This document shows, in pieces, positions 7,898-14,118 of a stretch of DNA of 17,600 nucleotides; within the stretch, counting starts at the first letter, position 1; every line of letters begins with the position of its first letter. The position numbers and the translations under genes were made by a program. The stretch covers positions 1 to 17,600 of the forward strand of contig JAHZHY010000026.1 in the NCBI GenBank assembly GCA_019420045.1. The letters run 5' to 3'. Source of the stretch: Clostridiales bacterium. GTDB lineage: Bacteria > Bacillota > Clostridia > Oscillospirales > Butyricicoccaceae. Below the pieces are notes generated by a model, which had not been told where the DNA came from, searched no databases, and saw nothing but the letters and a program-made list of their open reading frames with translations.

Positions 7898-9283
7898 TTA
7901 TATTTCGGTCAATTCGTTTTTCATGATTTTCAAAGCTACATCGGGCAGCTTCTGGGACAAAAGCCCCATGGCCGACAGGATGTATTTGGCGTCCAGCAGG
8001 CACTTGGCCTTCCGGGGCCGCAGGGACAGAGGCTCCTGCTCGCTGAAGCTGGCTTCCGACAGAATGGCGGCCGGGTCCTTGGAGGTGATCACCGGTCCAC
8101 CGGTGCCGATCAGCCACTTCACATCGCTTAGGTCCTTGCCGGTCTGCATATACCGCTCGCCCAGAGGGGTGAACACCACTTCCAGGTGACCGGCATGGCG
8201 CTCGCAGGCGTTCTTGGCAGCCGACTTGGCCAGGGCCACATCGATCTTCTCCATGGCTTCGTTCTGAGGCAGGATATCCGGGGTCTTGTCGAACACATCC
8301 AGCGTCTGCCGCAGCTCTTCCACCGTCACACCGGCGTCTTCAGCAAAAAGTTCTTCGCCCTGAAGGGCCACGATGGTCCGGGCGTTCCAGCGCATTCCCA
8401 GATCCCCTTCCACCGAACGCTTGGCGGCCGGATGGGGCAGACCTTTCAGCATGGCGCCGGAATAGACCGGGCAGCCGTTGGTGACGGAATACACATCGGT
8501 GGTGGCGCCGCCGATGTCAAAAGCCATCAGACTGCCGATGCCCTCTTCGTCCCGGGTGCCCCGGGAGAGAAGGGTGATGGCGTCCAGCACCGAAGCCGGA
8601 GTGGGGATGATGTCCCCGTCCATCTTTTCGGCCAGTTCCCGTAGGCCCTTGGCGTCCACAATGCGCTCCAGGAAAACCTTGCGCACCGCTTCCCGGGCAG
8701 GCTCGATGTTCAGCTTGCCGAACTCAGGCATCACATTGGGGCAGATGACAGCTTCCTTGCCCGCTTCTTCAATGAGACGGGCAGCTTCCCCGGCAGCGCT
8801 TTTATTTCCGGCGATGATCACCGGGAAGCGGAGGGGGCAGTCGGCCAGAACCTTGGCGTTGTGCAGCATCACTTCGCTGTTGCCGCCGTCGGTACCGCCG
8901 GAGAGCATGACGATATCGGGCTGCAGCTCTGTGAGCTCCTTGGCTTCGGTATCGGTCATTTTGTAAGCATAGGCCTTGAGCACCTTGGCCCCGGCGCTGA
9001 GGGAAGCCAGACGGGCGGCTTCGCTGGTCAGGTCGGGAACCAGACCGCAGGCAACCATTTTCAGGCCACCGGCGGCAGAGGAACAGGCCAGACGGAAATC
9101 AAATTCCATGGGATGGCCCACCTGCTCTGTGAGAAGGGCCAAAGCTTTTTGGAAGCCGATGTTCACATCGTCAAAAATGGTGGTGGGGGACATAGCCCGT
9201 CCCACGATGCGGCACGCTTCCAGGTCCGCGGCAGTCACCTTGGTGAAGGTACTGCCGATGTCAGTAAACAGAGCGTAACTCAA
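7898..9283 (-). CDS. glmL: GlmL/MutL, ASKHA-fold ATPase of the glutamate mutase operon, TTG start
   Basis: MutL-type protein of 461 residues found between the S and E subunits in clostridial glutamate mutase operons. It is thought to be an ATP-dependent chaperone or reactivator for the B12 enzyme, though this is not firmly proven. ASKHA nucleotide-binding motifs are visible: phosphate-1 DIGSTFTK (8-15), phosphate-2 DIGGATTDV (256-264) and adenosine motif GTGGPVI (393-399). SGGTDGGN (128-135) is also present. The start codon is TTG at 9281-9283, preceded by AGAGGGG at 8-bp spacing. The next in-frame ATG (residue 31) would delete the phosphate-1 motif, so the TTG is required. The rare start may lower its output relative to GlmS and GlmE. 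It begins 16 bp after the glmS stop. Confidence 0.95.
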   Translation of the reverse strand: MSYALFTDIGSTFTKVTAADLEACRIVGRAMSPTTIFDDVNIGFQKALALLTEQVGHPMEFDFRLACSSAAGGLKMVACGLVPDLTSEAARLASLSAGAKVLKAYAYKMTDTEAKELTELQPDIVMLSGGTDGGNSEVMLHNAKVLADCPLRFPVIIAGNKSAAGEAARLIEEAGKEAVICPNVMPEFGKLNIEPAREAVRKVFLERIVDAKGLRELAEKMDGDIIPTPASVLDAITLLSRGTRDEEGIGSLMAFDIGGATTDVYSVTNGCPVYSGAMLKGLPHPAAKRSVEGDLGMRWNARTIVALQGEELFAEDAGVTVEELRQTLDVFDKTPDILPQNEAMEKIDVALAKSAAKNACERHAGHLEVVFTPLGERYMQTGKDLSDVKWLIGTGGPVITSKDPAAILSEASFSEQEPLSLRPRKAKCLLDAKYILSAMGLLSQKLPDVALKIMKNELTEI

Positions 9284-9299
9284 AGGAAAGACCCCTCTC

Positions 9300-9704
9300 T
9301 TATTCGCCCAGTTCCCGACGCAGGTCGGCGATGGTCACATCGGGCATGGTGCCGGGAGCATAGACATAGTTGAAGCCCATGTCCTTGAAGATCTTCTCGG
9401 TCTCCTTGAAGTCCCGCTTGCCCACAACCAGGTTGCCGCCGCAGAAGAGGGGGATGTTGCCGATGCCGGCTTCCACGCACTTTTCCCGCATGCCCTGGCA
9501 GTCCAGCTCGCCCTGGCCATAGAGGGAAGAGACCATGATGGCGTCAGCATTTGTTTCGATGGCGGCCTTGATGAATTCGTCCTGGGAAACCATCACGCCC
9601 AGGTTGACCACTTTGTAGCCGGCCTCGGTGAAGGCATGATCCAGGATCTTGTTGCCCACAGCGTGGACATCGGCGCCGATGACGCCCAGTACAAGAGTTT
9701 TCAT
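9300..9704 (-). CDS. glmS: Methylaspartate (glutamate) mutase, S (sigma) subunit, B12-binding
   Basis: Small cobalamin-binding subunit of glutamate mutase, with a Rossmann-like fold. The base-off/His-on motif DxHxxG is present as D12-V-H14-A-V-G17, with the supporting SSLYGQG (59-65) and CGGN (88-91) loops. An in-frame ATG at 9716 is available, but the AGG TG sequence there is the ribosome binding site for the ATG at 9704 (6-bp spacing). That gives 134 residues starting [17 protein letters not shown], the normal beginning and size for this family. It follows the P-loop/SAD gene by 17 bp. The name glmS here means mutase S subunit, not glucosamine-6-phosphate synthase. Confidence 0.96.
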   Translation of the reverse strand: MKTLVLGVIGADVHAVGNKILDHAFTEAGYKVVNLGVMVSQDEFIKAAIETNADAIMVSSLYGQGELDCQGMREKCVEAGIGNIPLFCGGNLVVGKRDFKETEKIFKDMGFNYVYAPGTMPDVTIADLRRELGE

Positions 9705-9721
9705 ATTGCACCTCATATTAT

Positions 9722-10651
9722 TTAAAATTTGTTGATGTCGGAAAGATCGTCCAGCCGTTCGGGCTTGGCCACAACGCCCACCAGCATATAGCCCCGGCGC
9801 ACCGGATCATAGATGAAGTCGGGAGCCATGGCAAACAGCTGAATGTCGCCGGTGTTGCGCAGGTGGATGCGGGGGCCGGTACAGTAAATGCGGGCATCCC
9901 CGATGCGGATATGGTGTTCATCCAGATAGCACACATCCAGCTTGGCGTCAATGAATTCTTTGGCCCGTTTCTGCACTTCTTCCACAGAGAAGGAGGGCTT
10001 TTCCTCAAATTCCAGCAGGAAGCCCCGCTTCACATCCCCGTGAACCAGACTGCTTGTGGGGATGCCGTAGTCGATGTCCAGAATGTGGCACACCAGATCT
10101 TCGGCGGTGTGAACCATCCGCCGGTAGTGAATGGAGCGCAGTACCTTTTGGGCGATGTCGGTGGGCTTGGGACCGAAAATATTGGGCCGGGCCACGATGA
10201 CCTCTTCACCGATGCCCACCAAAAGCTCTGCATTGCGGCCCAGGGCGGGATAGAGCAGATCGAAATGCTCAATGACCACCCGCCGTCCGGCGTCGATGGC
10301 CGCCCGCACGGCTTCGGCCAGGCGGTAGGGTTGGGTGAAAGCCGATTCAAAGCGCACATCCATGTGATAGGTGTGATCCCGAAAGCGGCCGGATTCGAAA
10401 TGGTCCATCAGAGGCAGAGGACGGGTGTACACATCCTCATCGTCGTTGGTCAGCTGAAGACCGGGGAACATGCCCCGCACAATGAGGGATTTGCCGCTGC
10501 CTGCCTCTCCCAGAATGCCCACACAGTGGTCCTCCGGGGAAAGATACTGGCTGGTGATGGCATTGCCCAGCTCCATCAAACGCCTTTGCCCCCGGGGGGC
10601 ATAATATTCGGTATACATAAAAGGATCGCTGGCAAATTTCAATGGCGTCAT
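9722..10651 (-). CDS. P-loop NTPase with C-terminal tRNA-synthetase SAD-like domain, unknown function
   Basis: First gene of the glutamate mutase operon, 309 residues. The N-terminal half has a Walker A motif GEAGSGKS (48-55) and a hydrophobic Walker B-like strand RRVVIEHFD (123-131), like a small-molecule or nucleoside kinase. The C-terminal half resembles the second additional domain of alanyl-tRNA synthetase and AlaX editing proteins. HTAED (181-185) sits where those have HTATH, and [17 protein letters not shown] (257-273) sits where they have CGGTHV-x-x-TGEIG. One zinc histidine of the first pair is therefore replaced by aspartate, while C257 and H263 remain with two extra residues between them. 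The function is unknown; the position suggests a role in mutase maturation, cofactor handling or amino-acid sensing (inference). AAAGGAG abuts the ATG at 10651 with no spacing. A TTG three codons later (10640-10642) has better spacing and may be the real start. Confidence 0.8.
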   Translation of the reverse strand: MTPLKFASDPFMYTEYYAPRGQRRLMELGNAITSQYLSPEDHCVGILGEAGSGKSLIVRGMFPGLQLTNDDEDVYTRPLPLMDHFESGRFRDHTYHMDVRFESAFTQPYRLAEAVRAAIDAGRRVVIEHFDLLYPALGRNAELLVGIGEEVIVARPNIFGPKPTDIAQKVLRSIHYRRMVHTAEDLVCHILDIDYGIPTSSLVHGDVKRGFLLEFEEKPSFSVEEVQKRAKEFIDAKLDVCYLDEHHIRIGDARIYCTGPRIHLRNTGDIQLFAMAPDFIYDPVRRGYMLVGVVAKPERLDDLSDINKF

Positions 10652-10686
10652 CTCCTTTCGGGTTCCGCCAAAGGCTCACACTTAAC

Positions 10687-10715
10687 ATTGTATGCGAAAG
10701 GCCCAGGCGTTGCAA
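10687..10715 (-). promoter_or_regulatory. Candidate sigma-70 promoter of the glm operon
   Basis: Read on the minus strand: -35 TTGCAA (10710-10715), a 17-bp spacer, and -10 TACAAT (10687-10692). Transcription would begin near 10680, giving a leader of about 30 bases before the first gene of the operon. The match is 4 of 6 and 5 of 6 to consensus with ideal spacing. Confidence 0.6.
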
Positions 10716-10778
10716 TGTAAAAAGTTGCGGAAAACCATGCAAAGTTGATAAAAATAGCGGTTTTTACCCCTTAAAATA

Positions 10779-10806
10779 CCGGGATACCTGTATACAAGTA
10801 TCCTGG
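10779..10806. promoter_or_regulatory. 28-bp near-perfect palindrome, GntR-type candidate operator
   Basis: Two 11-bp arms, GGATACCTGTA and TACAAGTATCC (10782-10803), are complementary at 10 of 11 positions and meet without spacer. The symmetry extends outward, with CC/GG at the ends after one mismatch. The core TTGTATAC/GTATACAAG type resembles operators of the GntR family. It lies about 100 bp upstream of the proposed glm transcription start, so it would suit an activator or a distal operator site. No GntR gene is present in the window. The regulator type is inference. Confidence 0.5.
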
Positions 10807-10981
10807 GGCACCGATATTCCAACCGGAAAAAACAAGGCAAAAACAGTCTGAAACGAAAAAATGATTGAAAGAATCAAGGAGTTTCGAAAAAACAGCGGCA
10901 AAACACACAAAAACGGAGAAAATTTATTGACAGAAAAATAACAAATTCTGCCGCAAGATTGTGCACCCCACCTGGAAAGGA

Positions 10982-11971
10982 TCAGAGGGCGATTTCCCCG
11001 GCCAGATTGGTGTGGAACATGGCCCGGATCTCTCCCAGATCCCGGGTATGGCCCAGGGCCCACATCAGCTTGGTGACGGCGGCCTCCCGCGTCATGTCAA
11101 AGCCTTGGATGGCTCCCTTGGCCAGGGCCTTCTGCCCCACCTGGTACACCGAAAAGTCCGAGCGCTCATAGAGGCACTGGCTGCAAACCACCACCGGGAT
11201 ACCGGCGTCAATGGCCTTTTCGATCTTGGAGACAAAATCCCGGCGGACAAACTGCAATCCACCGATGCCGAAGGCTTCGATGACGATGCCGTGGCAGCCG
11301 GCTTCGATCATCAGATCCACCAGCTTGGGATTGGTGCCCGGGGTCAGCTTCAGCAGGTACACATCGGAGTCTACAGTGTCCTCCAGCACGCATTCTCCCC
11401 GCTGGGGCGGGATCACCGACCGGTCCAGATTCAGGCCGGAGGAATCCACCACCCCGGCATAGGGGTAATTGACGCTTTCAAAGGCGTCAAAGGCGGTGGT
11501 GCGCACCTTCACCGACCGGCAGCCCAGCATGATTTTCCGGTCAAAGGCCACGAAGATGCCGGGAGTGGCGCTGGCTGCCATGGCAAAGGCACAGGTCAGG
11601 TTCAGAGGAGCATCACTGAGCGGGCTGGCAATGGGCACCTGGGAGCCGGTGAACACCACCGGGATGGGCACATTCCGCAGCATGAAGCTCATCATGGAAG
11701 CGGTGTAGGCCATGGTATCGGTGCCGTGGGTGACCACAATGCCGTCATAGAGGCGGATGTTTTTATAGATGGCTCCGGCGATGATCTTCCATTCCTCGGG
11801 CTGGATGTTGGTGCTGTCCAGGGTGAGGATCTCCTGGGTGGTGATGTCGTAATTGGCCGCAGAAGGGCCCATATGGGACAGAATGGTGTCGGCGCCGGTG
11901 GGGGCCAGGCCCTCTTCCGAAGGAAGGGAGGCGATGGTGCCGCCGGTGGTGAGCATCAGAATCTTCTTCAT
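10982..11971 (-). CDS. ansA: Type I L-asparaginase
   Basis: Hydrolyses L-asparagine to aspartate and ammonia. It has 329 residues and no signal peptide, so it is a cytoplasmic type I enzyme. Catalytic threonine T12 lies in TGGTIAS (9-15). The second triad lies in THGTDTMAYTASM (81-93; T84, D85), and the expected lysine is near K155 in RSVKVRT. The ATG at 11971 follows GGAG at 8-bp spacing, but that GGAG forms the 3' arm of a hairpin; a second, stronger AAAGGAGG lies 26 bp upstream. It sits 68 bp after the IclR-family regulator on the same strand and may be cotranscribed with it. Glutaminase side activity cannot be judged. Aspartate and ammonia link it to the surrounding amino-acid fermentation genes. 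Confidence 0.95.
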   Translation of the reverse strand: MKKILMLTTGGTIASLPSEEGLAPTGADTILSHMGPSAANYDITTQEILTLDSTNIQPEEWKIIAGAIYKNIRLYDGIVVTHGTDTMAYTASMMSFMLRNVPIPVVFTGSQVPIASPLSDAPLNLTCAFAMAASATPGIFVAFDRKIMLGCRSVKVRTTAFDAFESVNYPYAGVVDSSGLNLDRSVIPPQRGECVLEDTVDSDVYLLKLTPGTNPKLVDLMIEAGCHGIVIEAFGIGGLQFVRRDFVSKIEKAIDAGIPVVVCSQCLYERSDFSVYQVGQKALAKGAIQGFDMTREAAVTKLMWALGHTRDLGEIRAMFHTNLAGEIAL

Positions 11972-11979
11972 GGGACTTT

Positions 11980-12012
11980 CTCCGCAAAAAAGCGGAGCCT
12001 CCTTTCATTATA
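11980..12012 (-). promoter_or_regulatory. Leader of asparaginase gene: -10 box, duplicate SD sequences and hairpin
   Basis: Read on the minus strand: TATAAT (12007-12012), AAAGGAGG (11998-12005), then a hairpin CTCCGC-T6-GCGGAG (11997 to 11980) ending 8 bases before the ATG. The 3' arm contains the GGAG nearest the start, so folding would hide it. Folding would also bring the upstream AAAGGAGG to an effective 8-base distance. No clear -35 box accompanies the TATAAT. The same 18-bp palindrome could instead be a protein-binding site. Confidence 0.45.
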
Positions 12013-12039
12013 TATAAAGTAAGGATAAAGCAGAAAAAC

Positions 12040-12819
12040 TCAGGCCAAGAGGGCTTCGATCCGGTCTTTGGCCTGCCGCAGACTGGAAAGCAGCTGCTTT
12101 TTGTCCAGGGCCCGCAGACGGCTGGTGGGGCCGGAAATACTCAGCACCATGATGAGCTTGTCCCCCGAAAAAACAGGGACCGCCGTGCAGGAAAGGCCCT
12201 CTTCGGTCTCCCCGTCCTCTTCGGCATAGCCCTCCTTGCGGATGGTGGCCAGCTGCCTTTCCAGCTGATCCCAGCTGGTGATGGTGCTTTCGGTCTGCCG
12301 GGGCAAGGGGAGATGACGGCGGGATTCCAGCACCGATGGAGGGGAAAAGGCCAGCATACATTTGCCGCTGGCGCTGCAATGGCACAAAGTCACCGCTCCC
12401 ACCGGAGGGGCCACGGTGAGCACATTGTGTGGGTTCATGATCTTGCCGATGAGCAGCTGACGGGGCAGAGAATCTTCGCTGCCCAAGGGATAGGGCACGG
12501 TGATGTGGATACATTCGTTGTATTGTTCCACCAGTTCCTGGGCGATGGGCTTGACCAGCTCCACCATGGCGGTGTTCTGGCTGACCCGGCTGCCCAGAAG
12601 AAACAGCCGCAGCCCCAGGCCGTAGTGGCTGGTGGAGGGGTTCTGGTACACATAACCCAGGCCCTTCAGGGTGGTCAGCAGCCGGTGGACGGTGCTTTTG
12701 TAAAGGCCCAATCCCTGGGCGATGGCCGAAAGGGAACATTCGGCATTTTGTTCGTAGAGATAATCCAGAATCTGTGAGGCTCGTTCCACGGCCCCCACAG
12801 TGGTTTCGCGTTTTGCCAT
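12040..12819 (-). CDS. IclR-family transcriptional regulator
   Basis: Regulator of 259 residues, typical for IclR proteins. The N-terminal winged helix-turn-helix (about 7-70) contains VERASQILDYLYEQ, CSLSAIAQGLGLYKSTVHRLLTTLKGLGYV, and the C-terminal effector domain (about 80-255) includes GKCMLAF and the late EEDGETEEGLSCTAVPVFSG segment characteristic of the family. The frame is open further upstream to 13032. However, the ATG at 12819 (MAKRETTVGAVERA) gives the family length, has AAAGGA upstream, and leaves a proper divergent promoter region. It is followed by ansA and faces the buk operon, so it may control either or both. The effector is unknown. Confidence 0.93.
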   Translation of the reverse strand: MAKRETTVGAVERASQILDYLYEQNAECSLSAIAQGLGLYKSTVHRLLTTLKGLGYVYQNPSTSHYGLGLRLFLLGSRVSQNTAMVELVKPIAQELVEQYNECIHITVPYPLGSEDSLPRQLLIGKIMNPHNVLTVAPPVGAVTLCHCSASGKCMLAFSPPSVLESRRHLPLPRQTESTITSWDQLERQLATIRKEGYAEEDGETEEGLSCTAVPVFSGDKLIMVLSISGPTSRLRALDKKQLLSSLRQAKDRIEALLA

Positions 12820-12868
12820 GATGGATGGTTTCCTTTGCGTCTGTGGCTTTTGCCAGGGTCTTTTTTCT

Positions 12869-12896
12869 ATTTTATCACGGCGTAGGCTGTTTGCAA
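12869..12896 (-). promoter_or_regulatory. Candidate promoter of the iclR gene
   Basis: Read on the minus strand: -35 TTGCAA (12891-12896), a 16-bp spacer, and -10 TAAAAT (12869-12874), about 50 bases upstream of the start codon. The -35 is the same hexamer as in the proposed glm promoter. Matched by eye only. Confidence 0.4.
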
Positions 12897-12961
12897 AGGA
12901 GAAAAGGGACAGAAAGGAGGATGGGTTATCCACTTTTTTCCGAAGGAAACCGCCCCAGCCC

Positions 12962-12990
12962 TTGACAGAAGAGGCGGGAAGGAATATCCT
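12962..12990 (+). promoter_or_regulatory. Candidate sigma-70 promoter of the buk-ptb-iorAB operon
   Basis: Perfect -35 TTGACA (12962-12967), a 17-bp spacer, and TATCCT (12985-12990) as -10, 4 of 6 to consensus. Transcription would begin near 12997, about 47 bases before the buk start codon. Confidence 0.6.
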
Positions 12991-13006
12991 AAAAATATAA
13001 AAATCA

Positions 13007-13031
13007 GAACAATGTTCCGCAGAACAGAACA
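13007..13031. promoter_or_regulatory. Cluster of GAACA/TGTTC half-sites, candidate IclR operator
   Basis: Four half-sites in 25 bp: GAACA (13007), TGTTC (13013), GAACA (13022) and GAACA (13027). The middle pair forms TGTTC-CGCA-GAACA (13013-13026) and the first pair forms GAACA-A-TGTTC. The cluster lies between the proposed buk transcription start and its ribosome binding site, a position suited to repression. The divergent IclR gene is the obvious candidate to bind it (inference). Confidence 0.5.
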
Positions 13032-13043
13032 TGAGGTGAACAT

Positions 13044-14099
13044 ATGCACATTCTGGTCATCAATCCCGGGGCAACCTCCACCAAGCTGGCCGTATTCCAG
13101 GAAAAGCAGGAGGAATGGAGAAGCACGCTGCTGCACAGCCAGGAAGATCTGGCCCCATTTCATCATGTAAATGAGCAGACCGGCTACCGTCTGGAGCTGA
13201 TTTTGCAGGAAGTGGAGAAGGCCGGCTACCATATGGCGGATTTTGCCGCTGTGGTGGGAAGGGGAGGCCTTTTGCGCCACATCCCTTCGGGCACCTATAA
13301 GGTCAATCAGCGGGCGGTGGATGATATGAACGATCCTCCCATGGGAGAGCATGCCGCCAATTTGGGGGTGCTCATCTGTGATGAGCTCACCCGGCGCTAT
13401 GGGATGCCCTCTTATTTTGTCGATCCGGTGTCGGTGGACGAAATGGAGCCGGTGGCCCGCATTTCCGGCCATGCCGCCTTTGAACGCCAGAGCTTTTTCC
13501 ATGCCCTCAACCAGAAGAGCGTAGCCCGGCGGGCGGCGGAAAAGCTGGGGAAACCCTATGAAGACTGCAACTTCATCGTGGTGCACATGGGGGGCGGCGT
13601 ATCGGTGGCGGCCCATCGGAAAGGCAAAGTGGTGGATGTATACAATGTGAAAGACGAAGGGGCCTTTTCCATGGACCGGGGCGGATCGCTGCCGGTGACA
13701 AGGGTGATCGATTACTGCTTCTCCGGAAAGAGCTATCAGGAGGTCAAGCGGGAACTGGGAACCCAGGCGGGAATGGTCTCCTATCTGGGTACCAAGGACC
13801 TGCGGGAAGTGGAAGCCCGTATGGACGCAGGGGATGAGAAAGCGGCCCTGCTCTTTGACGCCTTGAGTTATCAGCTGTGCAAGGACATCGGCGCCATGGC
13901 GGCGGTGCTCTGCGGACAGATCGACGCCATTGCTTTCACCGGCGGCATGGCTCACTCCCAGCGGCTCTGCCGTTCCATGGAGGAGCGGGTGGGCTTTCTG
14001 GCTCCGGTGATGCTCTTCCCCGGGGAAGAGGAGATGGCCGCTTTGGCCATGGGGGCCTGGCGGGTGCTCACCGGTGAGCAGCAGGCTCTGGATTATTGA
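13044..14099 (+). CDS. buk: Butyrate kinase family (acyl-phosphate to acid plus ATP)
   Basis: Acetokinase-family enzyme of 351 residues that transfers phosphate from butyryl phosphate, or a related acyl phosphate, to ADP. ASKHA motifs are present: phosphate-1 INPGATSTKLAVF (6-18), VVGRGGLLRHIPSGTY, DPVSVDEM, and phosphate-2 VVHMGGGVSVAAHRKGKVVD; FTGGMAHS near the C-terminus is the adenosine motif. The ATG at 13044 follows AGGTG at about 6-bp spacing. It is the first gene of an operon with ptb and iorAB. Because iorAB makes acyl-CoA from 2-oxo acids, the natural acid may be a branched-chain or aryl acid rather than butyrate; specificity cannot be read from the sequence. Confidence 0.94.
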   Translation: MHILVINPGATSTKLAVFQEKQEEWRSTLLHSQEDLAPFHHVNEQTGYRLELILQEVEKAGYHMADFAAVVGRGGLLRHIPSGTYKVNQRAVDDMNDPPMGEHAANLGVLICDELTRRYGMPSYFVDPVSVDEMEPVARISGHAAFERQSFFHALNQKSVARRAAEKLGKPYEDCNFIVVHMGGGVSVAAHRKGKVVDVYNVKDEGAFSMDRGGSLPVTRVIDYCFSGKSYQEVKRELGTQAGMVSYLGTKDLREVEARMDAGDEKAALLFDALSYQLCKDIGAMAAVLCGQIDAIAFTGGMAHSQRLCRSMEERVGFLAPVMLFPGEEEMAALAMGAWRVLTGEQQALDY

Positions 14100-14118
14100 G
14101 AAAGGGGAGAAACAGGCC

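Larger units (their letters stand above)
10652..10981. other. 330-bp non-coding gap between asparaginase gene and glm operon
   Basis: Holds the glm operon promoter and a long palindrome, annotated separately. The right-hand half (about 10810-10980) is A-rich and shows no convincing gene. A weak hairpin, TGATT-N5-AATCA (10862-10876), followed on the minus strand by six T could be a poor terminator for the asparaginase gene. I do not see a cobalamin riboswitch, although a B12-dependent operon follows; the stretch between the proposed transcription start and the first codon is only about 30 bases. Confidence 0.6.

Noticed and set aside
10652..10760. Cobalamin riboswitch in the glm leader
   Set aside because: The expected leader from the candidate promoter is only about 30 bases, and I see no B12-box-like conserved sequence on the minus strand of the gap.
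10850..10885. Possible terminator for the asparaginase gene on the minus strand (TGATT-N5-AATCA followed by T6)
   Set aside because: The stem is 5 bp and mostly A-T, and the T run falls inside a wider GAAAC/GTTTC pairing. Too weak to annotate as a terminator.
10927..10932. Perfect TTGACA on the plus strand
   Set aside because: No acceptable -10 box at 16-18 bp spacing, and the region downstream on the plus strand is antisense to asparaginase.
10861..10941. Small plus-strand ORF of 26 codons in the gap upstream of the glm operon (MIERIKEFRK...)
   Set aside because: Lysine-rich composition follows from the A-rich DNA, there is no well-spaced ribosome binding site, and it overlaps the weak hairpin. 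Not enough to call a gene.
12820..13032. N-terminal extension of the IclR frame up to 13032
   Set aside because: The extra 71 residues have no family match, run through the divergent promoter and operator region, and IclR proteins normally start where MAKRETTV begins.
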